Shown: piece by piece, positions 9,669 through 19,273 of the stretch
Position numbering within the stretch: position 1 is the first letter of the stretch
Layout: each line of letters opens with the position of its first letter
Source of the DNA: Planctomycetota bacterium
Lineage (GTDB): Bacteria; Planctomycetota; Planctomycetia; Pirellulales; Pirellulaceae
NCBI GenBank assembly: GCA_026692905.1
Contig: JAPLNL010000102.1
Span: forward strand, 26,328-90,327
DNA: 64,000 bases
Reading direction: 5' to 3'
Notes under the pieces: generated by a model
The model's input: the letters and a program-made list of their open reading frames with translations, nothing else
The model's database searches: none
Told to the model about the DNA's origin: nothing
Program-made: the position numbers and the translations under genes

Positions 9669-10910
9669 TCAACGTTTGTCAGCTAGGGAACCTGTTTTGA
9701 GCAATTCCATGACTGACCTTGCGATGACAATCTCTTCGTCGGTTCGAAGGACGCGGACAGTCACTCGGCTTGCTTCGGTAGAAATGATACTCGAGCCGCT
9801 TTCATTGCGATTATCGTCAATTTCGATTCCGAAACAGTTTAACCCGGCGCAAATACGTGAACGGACAATGGGAGTGTTTTCGCCGATGCCACCTGCAAAG
9901 ACAAGCGTGTTTAGGCCACCAAGGGCGGCAACAAAGGAACCGAGCCATTTCTTGACATGGTAACAAAACAACTCGACCGCTTCCGCGGCGCGAATATCGA
10001 CTGACTCTAGGGCCAGCAAGTCTCTCATGTCGGAACTGGTCTCAGAAATACCAAGCAAGCCCGAATGATGGTTGACCATCTGATCAAATTCCTCAGCCGT
10101 CAAATTTTCAGTGCGAGAAAGATAGCCGAACAATCCTGGATCCAAGTCCCCTGCGCGTGTGCTCATTGGCAAACCGGCAGTGGGCGTGAATCCCATACTT
10201 GTGTCAATGCTTTTGCCATCGCGAACAGCGGCCAAGCTGGCCCCGTTCCCAAGATGGGCAAGGATTACCCGTCCATTCGATGCCGATGCATCTCCAAGTC
10301 TCACCAGTTCTTGCATTAGAAAGGTGTAGGAAAGACCATGAAACCCATACCGCTGCACTCCATGTTGATCAAATCGCCTTGGAATCGCCAGCAGTTTCGC
10401 GACTCGAGGTATCGTACGATGGAACCCTGTATCAAAGCAAGCAAACTGAGCAAGCGATGGAACTCGCGAGCGAAAAGCCTCAATGAGTTCAATTTCCCCG
10501 GGCAGATGCTGAGGGTCACAGTGAACGATAGCACGCAAATCGTCAATCAGTTGTTGGGATACTCGTTCCGGAGCGGTATGCTGCATTCCATGAACCACTC
10601 GGTGGCCGACTGCGTCAAGCGTATTCAATCCAATACGTTCCTCAAGCCAATCGAGCAAGAATGCAATAGCAGAAGCGGAAGATGCGGAATCGATTGGCTG
10701 ACTCGCACATTCGCCTGTGCCAAAGTCATGGAATTCCAAAGTTGTATTTTCAAGTCCCATGCGATCGATTTTTCCGCTGAGCGAGCGATCGAGCGTTTCA
10801 TTGGAACGAAACAAAGCAAACTTGATGCTCGACGATCCACCATTGATGGTCAGGATACGCGAACCTGGCTGTAAACGAGCTTGCGAACTCGATGGAGATG
10901 GAGCCGTCAC
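9669..10910 (-). CDS. ackA: Acetate kinase
   Basis: Interconverts acetyl-phosphate plus ADP with acetate plus ATP. ILTINGGSSSIKFALF is the first phosphate-binding motif of the ASKHA fold. HRVVHGMQH, FDTGFHRTIP, RYGFHGLSY, LAHLGNGASLAAV and FAGGIGENTP follow in the family order. GTG 10910 is chosen because GGAAGG stands just upstream and the product (413 aa) then matches the usual 400 aa; the frame itself is open to ATG 11012. It is the first gene of a two-gene unit with phosphoketolase. Confidence 0.95.
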   Translation of the reverse strand: MTAPSPSSSQARLQPGSRILTINGGSSSIKFALFRSNETLDRSLSGKIDRMGLENTTLEFHDFGTGECASQPIDSASSASAIAFLLDWLEERIGLNTLDAVGHRVVHGMQHTAPERVSQQLIDDLRAIVHCDPQHLPGEIELIEAFRSRVPSLAQFACFDTGFHRTIPRVAKLLAIPRRFDQHGVQRYGFHGLSYTFLMQELVRLGDASASNGRVILAHLGNGASLAAVRDGKSIDTSMGFTPTAGLPMSTRAGDLDPGLFGYLSRTENLTAEEFDQMVNHHSGLLGISETSSDMRDLLALESVDIRAAEAVELFCYHVKKWLGSFVAALGGLNTLVFAGGIGENTPIVRSRICAGLNCFGIEIDDNRNESGSSIISTEASRVTVRVLRTDEEIVIARSVMELLKTGSLADKR

Positions 10911-11118
10911 ACCGTTCCTTCCTTTTTGTATCTGTTGCCACGATAGACCACGAGACGGACGGTGAAAACCGTTCGGCTCAGACCGATTCGATGTAGTGGA
11001 CAGAAGCATCATGAATTACGCAAGACGAATCACACGGATACAAGGCGTTCAAGGAGCAACGCCTTCGAGCATAACTTTCGGCCTTTCAAGTAGACTGGAG
11101 CCGTTTCGCCAACATTCC

Positions 11119-11763
11119 TTAGGGCTGTAGCCAAATCTTTCGACCGTGGAATGCTTCAGCAAATCCGCTTGCCGACTTGGCTTCCATGCCGCGAAGTCTC
11201 ATGATAGCCTGAAACGTTTCACTGCTATACCATGGCTTGGTTTGCTGAGTTGGGAATAGATTCATCAGCATCTCGGTCTTTTTCAGTGCAATTTTATCTG
11301 TCAAGGAGACGAAGACATTTGGGTTGCCCAAATCGCCTTCGAATTTCGCAATTTCATATTCCAAGATCAAGTGGCCGCGAAAGGTATTCCATGTGACTTC
11401 GGCGAGCGTTCGGTGATCCTGATGGAAGTCTTCGCGGCGATGCGTAAAGATTATGTCCGGCTGAATCGATTCCGACAGTTTGTGCATGGCCCGTTTGATA
11501 TCCACGATTTGCGACGGGAAAAGCGTGTCTTCGAAATCAAATAAATGTAGGTCGCAATTGTCACGACGGTTGGTCCAAGATTCAAAGGCCGCTTGGGCTT
11601 CCACTTTGCGAAGTTCGTTGCAGCCCAGGACGACCCAATCCAATTTTAAATCGGGATTGTTTTCGAGAAGTGCAAGCACGGTTCCACCGCAGCCTATCTC
11701 AATATCATCCGGGTGAGCCCCAATGCAGAGAACCGATTTCGTTTTGGATAAGTCGAAGAACAA
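11119..11763 (-). CDS. PIG-L/LmbE family deacetylase
   Basis: Zinc-dependent N-deacetylase family acting on N-acetylglucosaminyl-type substrates. 214 aa. The metal motif AHPDDIEIG lies near residue 17 and the second motif, HRREDFHQDH, near residue 108. The start is TTG 11763 with AGGAG about 9 bp upstream; no in-frame ATG nearby gives a complete protein. It lies 34 bp after rfbF on the same strand, so it probably modifies an amino sugar made in this cluster (inference). Confidence 0.85.
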   Translation of the reverse strand: MFFDLSKTKSVLCIGAHPDDIEIGCGGTVLALLENNPDLKLDWVVLGCNELRKVEAQAAFESWTNRRDNCDLHLFDFEDTLFPSQIVDIKRAMHKLSESIQPDIIFTHRREDFHQDHRTLAEVTWNTFRGHLILEYEIAKFEGDLGNPNVFVSLTDKIALKKTEMLMNLFPTQQTKPWYSSETFQAIMRLRGMEAKSASGFAEAFHGRKIWLQP

Positions 11764-11797
11764 AATGGAGAGCTCCTAGAGCGGGATGGATAGTGGA

Positions 11798-12607
11798 TCA
11801 AACGCTTGCGTTGATGGGTGGCTCGAGAGTCGTATTTCTCCAAACTTCCCATGGTGTTTCACCGCGAGCATGAAAATCGTCGAACATTTGCTTCTCTTTG
11901 AACGTATCCATACATCCAAAAAAACCATCGTGTTGCATGGAGTACAGTTGTTTCTTTTCGATCAAACGACCGAATGGTTTGGGAATGATCTCTTCGCCTG
12001 GTTGGATCGCATCAAAGATCTCTTTTTCAAACACAAAGAACCCAGCATTGACTCGCAGTTTCGCTTCACCGACAGCAGTGATGTCATGCACGGAGCCGTC
12101 CGCATTCGTGTTTACGCAGTGGAAGGACTGGGGCGGGCGAACAGTCATGAAAGTTGCGACGGCATGATTCTTTCGGTGACAATCGATCAAATCGGGTAGG
12201 TGAACATTGCTTAGCCCGTCGGTGTAGTTTGCCAAAAACGTTTGTTCGCCCTTCAAATGTGGTTCGACCGCTTTAAGCCGCTGGCCGATGTTCGACATTA
12301 AGCCGGTGTCGACGAAAGTAATTTTCCATTGATGCATATCGTTCGAAAGGAGCTTCACGGAATCGTCGACACCATTCATCACGAAGTCGTTTGACAAACA
12401 TTCGTTGTAATTGAGAAAGTACTCTTTGATCGCTTCGGCTTTCCAACCCAGGCAAAGAATGAAGTCGGTGTGCCCATAATGAGCGTAGTACTTCATTATG
12501 TGCCAGAGGATCGGCCGATTTCCGACGTTAACCAACGGTTTCGGAATGGAATCCGAGAATTCTCGCAGGCGCATTCCAAATCCACCACAAAAAAGAACAA
12601 CTTTCAT
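11798..12607 (-). CDS. rfbF: Glucose-1-phosphate cytidylyltransferase
   Basis: Makes CDP-glucose from CTP and glucose-1-P, the first step toward CDP-linked deoxysugars. About 269 aa. The nucleotidyltransferase start is MKVVLFCGGFGMRLREFS, followed by IPKPLVNVGNRPILWHIMKYY and the metal-binding region NYTDGLSNV. ATG 12607 is preceded by the ribosome site AGGGAGAGG; the frame is open 19 codons further. The partner enzyme RfbG is encoded divergently at 15001. The two catalyse consecutive steps. Confidence 0.93.
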   Translation of the reverse strand: MKVVLFCGGFGMRLREFSDSIPKPLVNVGNRPILWHIMKYYAHYGHTDFILCLGWKAEAIKEYFLNYNECLSNDFVMNGVDDSVKLLSNDMHQWKITFVDTGLMSNIGQRLKAVEPHLKGEQTFLANYTDGLSNVHLPDLIDCHRKNHAVATFMTVRPPQSFHCVNTNADGSVHDITAVGEAKLRVNAGFFVFEKEIFDAIQPGEEIIPKPFGRLIEKKQLYSMQHDGFFGCMDTFKEKQMFDDFHARGETPWEVWRNTTLEPPINASV

Positions 12608-12746
12608 TAACGCCTCTCCCTGATTTCCAAAATAAGTCTTGGGCATTATAATCTGCGCTCTCAAAAATTAAGCGATATTCCTCGTCCTATCACCATTCTC
12701 ATGTTCTCATGATTATCCAGACTGTATCGATCAGGACTTTTGTACG

Positions 12747-13682
12747 ATGATAGAAGGATTGTCTGGAAAACGAGTGATGATATCTGGAGCAAGCGGTTTC
12801 ATTGGATCAACTCTTAGTTCAAGGCTTGTGGAAATTGGAGCCCATGTAACGGGCCTTTCGCGTACTCCGCCGAGTGATAACCGTATCGACTGGATCACGT
12901 GTGACGTAACAGATGAGAAATCGGTGAGAAATGCTGTATGTCAGGCAAAGCCGAACGTTATCTATCACTTAGCGAGCGAGGTGACCGGGGCTAGGAGCAG
13001 GGAATGGATTGCGCCATGCTTTCATGCGAATCTGGCTAGTACTGTCTACATGATGACAGCCGCAGCCGACGCTGGAGTCGAGCGTTTCGTCCAAATGGGG
13101 TCACAGGAAGAGCCCGACAGTTCAAAGGGGGATGTGATCCCAACTTCACCTTATGCTGCAGCCAAATGGGCAGCCTCGGCTTATGCCCGGATGTTCCACA
13201 ATCTCTATGGTTTTGGGGTTGTTCATCTCAGGGTCTTCATGGTTTATGGTCCTGGGCAAATGGACCTGAAAAAGCTGATTCCGTACTGCACTTTGGAGTG
13301 CTTGGCTGGTAGACGGCCTCAGATTGGATTCGGGACGCGAAGGGTAGATTGGGTATACGTCGATGACGTTGTGCGAGGGCTGCTTCTTTCCGGTACCGTT
13401 CCGGGCGTGGAAGGGAAGACTTTTGAAATTGGAACCAGCAAACTTACTAGTCTTCGTGAGGTGGTTGAAAGGGTTGTACGAACTGCGAATCCGGCAATTA
13501 CGGCTGAATTTTCAAAGGAAGGACGTGCAATGGAAATCGAATACTCAGCGGATTATTCGCAGTCAGAAGCTCTCTTAGGATGGAGACCCTCGGTAACAAT
13601 GGATGAAGGAATTCAACGGACCGTTGATTGGTACTCGGCAAACTTCGTTCGACTAATTCCAAAGCCTTTGGCAAGCGCGTAG
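12747..13682 (+). CDS. NAD-dependent epimerase/dehydratase (extended SDR)
   Basis: 311 aa nucleotide-sugar SDR. The Rossmann motif GASGFIGSTL is at residues 14-23, the catalytic YAAAK lies near residue 137, and the preceding Ser/Thr residues fit the triad. RRVDWVYVDDVVRGLLL is the usual substrate-domain signature. It is transcribed divergently from rfbF with about 140 bp between the starts. The exact reaction (4-epimerase, 4-reductase or dehydratase) cannot be read from sequence; a role in finishing a CDP-sugar of this cluster is likely. Confidence 0.85.
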   Translation: MIEGLSGKRVMISGASGFIGSTLSSRLVEIGAHVTGLSRTPPSDNRIDWITCDVTDEKSVRNAVCQAKPNVIYHLASEVTGARSREWIAPCFHANLASTVYMMTAAADAGVERFVQMGSQEEPDSSKGDVIPTSPYAAAKWAASAYARMFHNLYGFGVVHLRVFMVYGPGQMDLKKLIPYCTLECLAGRRPQIGFGTRRVDWVYVDDVVRGLLLSGTVPGVEGKTFEIGTSKLTSLREVVERVVRTANPAITAEFSKEGRAMEIEYSADYSQSEALLGWRPSVTMDEGIQRTVDWYSANFVRLIPKPLASA

Positions 13683-13723
13683 TAACGAGATATTTGTCCC
13701 AATTGACTCCGCAGCGCTTGCCA

Positions 13724-14728
13724 TCAAACCACGTCTGTGGATTGCAATTCTTCTTGCTTTCTCAGCGTTTCGCGTGTGCTGCCACCAATCCCCTTGTTGC
13801 CTAATATTTGAGGCAGTACCGATCGCCATTTGCGGAACTGCAATAGGTAGGTGCCAAAACTAACGAGGCAATTTGCGCGCGACCAAAATCCAATCGGTGC
13901 GTCGAAAACATTCTGCACGTGCCCTTTTAGAAGTTGGAATCGGACCAAACCGTTTAGCTTGGACTTGGTCTCGCCTGGGGCCGACCATGCTGATTCTTCC
14001 GCGAGCGTTTTCTTTGCAGAACACGCTTCTTCGTGGATTCGAAAGTAGAACAGCTCCTCTGGGATTTCGGCGCATTTTCCTCGGAGGGATAGACCGCTAA
14101 GCAATACCTTTTCCCATCCGAAGCACGGTTTCCACAGTGACATTTCCCTTAGAACTTCGCTGCGAATCAGTCCATAAATATCAAAGCAACCGGTATTACC
14201 TAGCAGCACACTCCGAAAACGATGGTGGGCAGATCGCATCGTTTGGGAATCCGCGAGCTTAGGACGTTGGCCTTCCTCCACGATCAGTAATTCTGCCGCA
14301 CCGCTCAATTCTCCAAAGGTGTCCAATTTGTCCCCATTCTTGTCGATGACACCCACTCGCGAATGGCACCATACGATTTCTGGGTTGGCATCCAAGACCT
14401 CCACGCAGCGAGCTAGGAACGTCGTCGAGCACAGGTCATCGTGCGCCGCCCACTTGAAATAGCTTCCCCGTGCTAGTTCAAAAACACGATTGTAGTTCCA
14501 CGGCGCTCCTTTGTTTCTCGCTTGACGTTCATAGCGCACTCGAGAGTCGCGAGCCATATAGCTACGGCAGATCGATTCTGTCGAATCCGTAGAAGCATTG
14601 TCGGAAACAATTAGCTCGAAATCCTGGTAAGTTTGTTCGAGGAGGCTGTCGATTGTTTCCGCAAGAAAAGTCGCACCGTTGTAGACAGGTATTCCGACGC
14701 TTACCTTGGGATTGAAATCAACGACCAT
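13724..14728 (-). CDS. Family 2 glycosyltransferase
   Basis: 334 aa. The GT-A start VSVGIPVYNGATFLAETIDS and the donor motif IVSDNASTDST are clear, and FKWAAHDDLC carries the metal-binding Asp pair. The C-terminal third has no clear membrane helices. The ribosome site AGGAGA precedes ATG 14728. It is convergent with the epimerase and divergent from rfbG. Its probable task is transfer of a sugar from this cluster to a surface glycan. Confidence 0.9.
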   Translation of the reverse strand: MVVDFNPKVSVGIPVYNGATFLAETIDSLLEQTYQDFELIVSDNASTDSTESICRSYMARDSRVRYERQARNKGAPWNYNRVFELARGSYFKWAAHDDLCSTTFLARCVEVLDANPEIVWCHSRVGVIDKNGDKLDTFGELSGAAELLIVEEGQRPKLADSQTMRSAHHRFRSVLLGNTGCFDIYGLIRSEVLREMSLWKPCFGWEKVLLSGLSLRGKCAEIPEELFYFRIHEEACSAKKTLAEESAWSAPGETKSKLNGLVRFQLLKGHVQNVFDAPIGFWSRANCLVSFGTYLLQFRKWRSVLPQILGNKGIGGSTRETLRKQEELQSTDVV

Positions 14729-15000
14729 AAAATCTCTCCTGATCCATTCTCGCCTAGGGTACCGTTAACAAGGCAAAAGATTGCCAATTCGCAAGCGTTG
14801 AATTTCTGAGAGTTGAGAGAAGGACGTTTGAAAGAAAATCTCACGGCAATTGTCGAGTAAGATCGTTTATGAAGTATACTCCCTGCAATGCTTTCGTCAA
14901 TTATTTCGTCTTCCCACTGATTTGCTGCGGAGCCCCATTTTTGGCCATTTCTCGGAGGGACTTGAATTGTCCATTTGGTCGAGTGGCGTTTTGGTGATTT
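14729..15000. promoter_or_regulatory. Divergent spacer between GT2 gene and rfbG
   Basis: 272 bp between two divergent starts, AT-richer than the flanks, so both promoters should lie here. No operator, repeat or hairpin was recognised. Confidence 0.4.
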
Positions 15001-16131
15001 ATGCTGAGTCAATATTTCAAAGACAAATCGGTTTTGGTGACCGGTCATACCGGTTTTAAAGGGTCATGGCTGTGTCTATGGCTTCATCGATTGGGCGCCA
15101 AGGTGTCCGGACTATCGTTGGAGCCACCCACGACCCCCAACCATTTTTCGGAAGCCAACATCGTCGACTTGTTGGACTTCCATATTCTGGCAGACATACG
15201 CGACGAAAAAGCGGTTGGATGCGCAATCGAAGAATCCCAGCCAGATTTGATCCTCCATCTGGCGGCCCAAACAATTGTTCGACGTGGCTACCGCGAACCG
15301 CTTGAAACCTTCTCAACTAATGTGATGGGCACAGCGTGTGTGCTCGAAGCCATTCGTCTTGCAAAGCGGCCTTGCAGTGTCGTGGTCGTGACCAGCGACA
15401 AATGCTACGACAATCGAGAGCAAGTTTGGGGCTATCGCGAAACAGATCCGATGGGGGAGAAAGATCCGTACGGTAGTAGCAAAGGCGCTGCAGAACTGGT
15501 TGTGCGGTCTTATCGCGATTCGTATTTCCCGGTTTCTAAAATCGCTCAACACGGAATCAAAGTGGCGAGCGCGCGAGCTGGGAATGTTATCGGCGGTGGT
15601 GACTGGACTGAGGATGCCCTCATCGTTGACGTCATCAAAGCCCTTTCCATTGGTGAGCCTGTACTTGTTCGAAACCCGAACGCCTTTCGACCTTGGAATC
15701 ACGTGCTACAAGCATTGAGTGGATATCTGACCCTGTCTGCCAGATTGATGACTTCCAACGATCCTGCTTATTGCAGCGGTTGGAACATCGGGCCTTTACC
15801 TGGTAACGAGATTCCTGTGCGAGAAGTCGTCGAATTGCTCCTCGACGAATGGGGTGAGGGAAGCTGGATTGATGGCAATGACCCAAGTGCTCCTCGCGAA
15901 GCAGGCATTCTGCGTTTGTCGATTGACAAAGCACTTTGGGAATTGAACTGGAAGCCGTGCTGGGATGTGCGGGAATCGATTCGACAAACCGCCAAGTGGT
16001 ATCGGCATCGACAAGGCAACGAAGGTTCCATGCACGACTTCAGTTTGAGCCAAATCATCGAATACGAAGACGCGATGCGTCTCAGCATGGCAGGTCAACT
16101 TGTTCAACCGAACTCATTTGTTCCGTCATAA
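15001..16131 (+). CDS. rfbG: CDP-glucose 4,6-dehydratase
   Basis: Converts CDP-glucose to CDP-4-keto-6-deoxyglucose. 376 aa extended SDR with GHTGFKGSWLCLWL (the GFKG form is typical of RfbG), LAAQTIVRRGY, and the catalytic YGSSK near residue 159. RPWNHVLQALSGYL is a characteristic C-terminal motif. It opens a five-gene forward run (15001-20556) whose later members overlap by ATGA, so it very likely forms one transcript. No RfbH-type 3-dehydrase follows, so the pathway differs from 3,6-dideoxyhexose synthesis. Confidence 0.94.
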   Translation: MLSQYFKDKSVLVTGHTGFKGSWLCLWLHRLGAKVSGLSLEPPTTPNHFSEANIVDLLDFHILADIRDEKAVGCAIEESQPDLILHLAAQTIVRRGYREPLETFSTNVMGTACVLEAIRLAKRPCSVVVVTSDKCYDNREQVWGYRETDPMGEKDPYGSSKGAAELVVRSYRDSYFPVSKIAQHGIKVASARAGNVIGGGDWTEDALIVDVIKALSIGEPVLVRNPNAFRPWNHVLQALSGYLTLSARLMTSNDPAYCSGWNIGPLPGNEIPVREVVELLLDEWGEGSWIDGNDPSAPREAGILRLSIDKALWELNWKPCWDVRESIRQTAKWYRHRQGNEGSMHDFSLSQIIEYEDAMRLSMAGQLVQPNSFVPS

Positions 16132-16142
16132 GTAAACGAAAA

Positions 16143-17468
16143 ATGGATTTCAAACATTCCAAGGAGCTGAGAGTCAAAGCTCACGACTTGATTCCGGGCG
16201 GTTGCCACACTTATGCAAAGGGTGACGATCAATACCCTGAGTTGTCTCCCGGGTTTATCGTACGAGGAGAGGGGAGTCATGTTTGGGACATCGACGGAAA
16301 CGAGTTCATTGAATTCGGACAAGGAAACCGCAGCGTCGGCCTTGGGCACGCATTCCCAGCTGTGATTCAAGCCGTTCAAACTGCCTTGACCAAAGGTGTC
16401 AATTTCTCTCGTCCCGCCGCCATCGAAGTTGAAGCGGCTGAAGCTTTGCTGGGTATGATTCCTAAAGCGGATATGGTCAAGTTCTGCAAGGATGGTTCGG
16501 ATGCGACGACAGCTGCTTTGAAATTGGCGCGAGCTTACACCGGACGAGACATGGTCGCATGCTGTCGCGATCAGCCGTTGTTCGCAACCAACGATTGGTT
16601 CATGGGCACGACACCGCTCGATGCCGGGATCCCAGCATCGATCAAGGCACTGACGTTGACTTTTGGATTCAATGATCTCGAAGGTGTCAAAGGTTTATTT
16701 GCGGCGCACCCAAACAAAATAGCCGCCATCATTATGGAGGCTGCAAAATATGCCGATCCAGCCCCTGGCTTTCTTCAAGAGGTCAAAGAGCTTTGCCATT
16801 CTAATGGTGCGCTTTTCATACTGGACGAAATGATCACGGGCTTTCGCTGGGACAACGGTGGAGCTCAAGCATACTATGGCTTCGATCCAGACTTGTCCTG
16901 CTGGGGAAAAGCATTGAGCAATGGCTTCGCCGTTTCTGCTCTGGCTGGCAAACGCAAGTACATGGAGCTTGGCGGACTAAAGCACTCCTCCGAGAGAGTT
17001 TTCTTGTTGTCGACCACACATGGTGCAGAAACGCATGGGCTCGCAGCAGCTATCGCTAACATACAAGTCTATCGACGGGAGCCAGTTATCGAAACTTTGT
17101 ATCAACGTGGTCAAAGACTCAAAACCGAGGGGACGCAGGTCATAGCGAGGCATGGACTCAGCCAGCATATCCAAATCCAGGGAAAACCGTGCTGCATGGT
17201 TTACACCACATTGGATCAAAACGGCCAACCATCCCAAGCGATGCGATCGCTCTTCCTTCAAGAGACCATTCGGCGGGGGGTATTAATTGGTTCTATGGTT
17301 GTCAGCTACTCACATTCCGATGAAGATATCGATCGCAGCTTGGAAGCGATGGACGGTGCACTGGAGGTCTATCGCAAAGCATTGGAGAACGGCGTTGAAA
17401 ACTATTTGGTAGGCAGGCCATCCCTTCCCGTCTACCGCAGATACAACTTCAAGTGTGATAAAAGCTGA
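16143..17468 (+). CDS. Class III aminotransferase (glutamate-1-semialdehyde mutase-like)
   Basis: PLP enzyme of about 441 aa. FCKDGSDATTAALKLAR binds the PLP phosphate, FILDEMITGFRW carries the Asp that contacts the pyridine nitrogen, and CWGKALSNGF contains the Schiff-base Lys. ATG 16143 sits 11 bp after the rfbG stop; the frame extends 69 codons upstream, but only as a shadow inside rfbG. Class III members in polysaccharide clusters are annotated as glutamate-1-semialdehyde mutases, yet here transfer of an amino group to a keto-sugar is more likely. That is inference from context. Confidence 0.88.
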   Translation: MDFKHSKELRVKAHDLIPGGCHTYAKGDDQYPELSPGFIVRGEGSHVWDIDGNEFIEFGQGNRSVGLGHAFPAVIQAVQTALTKGVNFSRPAAIEVEAAEALLGMIPKADMVKFCKDGSDATTAALKLARAYTGRDMVACCRDQPLFATNDWFMGTTPLDAGIPASIKALTLTFGFNDLEGVKGLFAAHPNKIAAIIMEAAKYADPAPGFLQEVKELCHSNGALFILDEMITGFRWDNGGAQAYYGFDPDLSCWGKALSNGFAVSALAGKRKYMELGGLKHSSERVFLLSTTHGAETHGLAAAIANIQVYRREPVIETLYQRGQRLKTEGTQVIARHGLSQHIQIQGKPCCMVYTTLDQNGQPSQAMRSLFLQETIRRGVLIGSMVVSYSHSDEDIDRSLEAMDGALEVYRKALENGVENYLVGRPSLPVYRRYNFKCDKS

Positions 17469-17471
17469 TCA

Positions 17472-18746
17472 ATGACGAAAATGCAACAACCATTTCAATC
17501 CAGATCCGCTTTAGGAAAGCGAACCATTTGTCGACATTGCTCGGCACCACTTGTTCACAGCGTAGTCGATCTTGGCGTGCAGCCACCCTGCGAGGGATTC
17601 GTGACAGCGGAACACTTCAATGAACCGGAGCTTTTCTATCCGCTGCATGCCATGGTGTGCGAAGAATGCTTGCTCGTCCAACTAGAAACGGATGTTTCGC
17701 CAGAGTCGATCTACACGGAATATGCTTACTTTTCTTCTTTCTCCGATAGTTGGCTTGAACACTGTCGTCTTTTTGCGGAAGAGATTTCAAACAGGCTTGG
17801 GTTGAACTCTAGGAGTCAAGTTGTCGAGCTAGCCAGCAACGATGGTTATTTGCTCAAGAATTTTGTCGAAAAAGGTATTCCCGCCTACGGAGTCGAGCCA
17901 GCCGCCAATATTGCCAGGGTCGCGGAGGCGAAAGGCATTCCAACCGTTGTTGCTTTTTTTGGCGCCGCCGCAGCCCGCTCTCTGGTTGCGGAGGGGCGTT
18001 CGGCAGATTTGATTGTGGCCAACAATGTCTTTGGTCACGTTCCAGACATCAATGATTTCGTCGCAGGAATCAAGCTGCTTCTGAAAGCTGGCGGAACGGT
18101 TTCTATCGAAATACCTCACTTCATGCGGCTTATGGAGAACAATCAGTTTGATACGATCTACCACGAGCACTACTGCTACCATACGCTCCTGGCCGATAAT
18201 CGCCTATTCGACTCCAATGGACTTCGGCTGTTGGATGTGACAGAGCTTTCGACTCACGGAGGCTCCCTACGCATGCTAGTTTGTCACCAAGATGACCCAC
18301 GCATAACAACCACTGCAGTCCAGGCCTTAGTCGCCATGGAGCGAGCTCAAGGGTTGGATCGGATTGAGACCTATACTGCCTTTGGCGAACAAGTACGAGA
18401 AACAAAGCGCAAGCTCATCAGCTTTCTGATCGAAGCCAAACGGTTAGACAAGACCATAGCCGGTTATGGAGCGCCAGGCAAAGGAAATACATTGCTCAAT
18501 TACTGCGGTATCCGAACGGATTTCATTGATTTCGTAGTGGATCGAAACCCCTATAAGCATGGCAAATTTCTGCCTGGTTCTCGAATACCAATCTTTCCGC
18601 CAGAGAAAATCAATGAGATGAGGCCAGACTATGTGCTAATTTTGCCATGGAACATCAAGGAAGAGATCATGACGCAAATGGCGCACATACGAAATTGGGG
18701 AGGCCGATTTGTTGTGCCGATCCCCGAGGTTCAGGTGCTGGCATGA
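17472..18746 (+). CDS. SAM-dependent sugar C-methyltransferase (TylC3/NovU type)
   Basis: 424 aa in three domains. The N-terminal zinc module has CRHC and CEEC about 45 residues apart. The central Rossmann methyltransferase has VVELASNDGYLL and HEHYCYHTL. The C-terminal domain has GYGAPGKGNTLLNY and FVVDRNPYKHGKFLPG. This architecture is that of 3-C-methyltransferases acting on nucleotide-linked 4-keto-6-deoxysugars to make branched sugars. The stop overlaps the next start (ATGA at 18743-18746). The product should be a CDP-linked branched sugar. Confidence 0.9.
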   Translation: MTKMQQPFQSRSALGKRTICRHCSAPLVHSVVDLGVQPPCEGFVTAEHFNEPELFYPLHAMVCEECLLVQLETDVSPESIYTEYAYFSSFSDSWLEHCRLFAEEISNRLGLNSRSQVVELASNDGYLLKNFVEKGIPAYGVEPAANIARVAEAKGIPTVVAFFGAAAARSLVAEGRSADLIVANNVFGHVPDINDFVAGIKLLLKAGGTVSIEIPHFMRLMENNQFDTIYHEHYCYHTLLADNRLFDSNGLRLLDVTELSTHGGSLRMLVCHQDDPRITTTAVQALVAMERAQGLDRIETYTAFGEQVRETKRKLISFLIEAKRLDKTIAGYGAPGKGNTLLNYCGIRTDFIDFVVDRNPYKHGKFLPGSRIPIFPPEKINEMRPDYVLILPWNIKEEIMTQMAHIRNWGGRFVVPIPEVQVLA

Positions 18747-19273
18747 TTTTCACGGAAACTCGCCTCAAGGGTGCCTTTGTGATCGACATTGAACCCCGAG
18801 TGGATGAGCGAGGCTTTTTTGCTCGATCCTACTGCCAGCGAGAGTTTGATTTGCGCGGTTTGGTTCAAACTACGGCTCAGTGCAATATCGCTCACAATAT
18901 CCAGGCGGGCACGCTTCGCGGTATGCACTGGCGTTCCATCCCGTCGCCAGAAGCCAAACTGGTACGCGTGGTGCGTGGCGCAATCTTAGATGTCATAATC
19001 GATCTACGGCCTGATTCAGCAACTTACCTTCAGCACGTCGCGATAGAGCTCAGCGAAAACAACCATCGCGCACTCTATGTTCCAGAAAAGTTTGCACACG
19101 GTTTTCAAACGCTGGTAGACGATACGCAACTTTTTTACCAAATGAGTGAATTCTACGATCCAAAATACGACTGCGCTGCTAGATGGAACGATCCAGCGTT
19201 CGGAATTGAATGGCCAATACGAAACCCCATTTTGAACGATCGCGACCGTTCCTATCCGGATTTCTTAGCATGA
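18743..19273 (+). CDS. dTDP-4-dehydrorhamnose 3,5-epimerase-like protein
   Basis: 176 aa cupin of the RmlC family. Motifs are RGFFARSYCQREF, GTLRGMHWR, KLVRVVRGAILDVIIDLR and YVPEKFAHGFQTL. Family members epimerise C3 and/or C5 of 4-keto-6-deoxy sugars. In this operon the substrate is probably CDP-linked, so dTDP-rhamnose synthesis is not implied, and no rmlABD genes are present here. The start at 18743 overlaps the methyltransferase stop; the stop overlaps the next start. Confidence 0.9.
   Translation: MIFTETRLKGAFVIDIEPRVDERGFFARSYCQREFDLRGLVQTTAQCNIAHNIQAGTLRGMHWRSIPSPEAKLVRVVRGAILDVIIDLRPDSATYLQHVAIELSENNHRALYVPEKFAHGFQTLVDDTQLFYQMSEFYDPKYDCAARWNDPAFGIEWPIRNPILNDRDRSYPDFLA

Noticed and set aside
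18743..19273. rmlC of a dTDP-rhamnose pathway
   Set aside because: No rmlA, rmlB or rmlD nearby; context is CDP-sugar, so the symbol was withheld.
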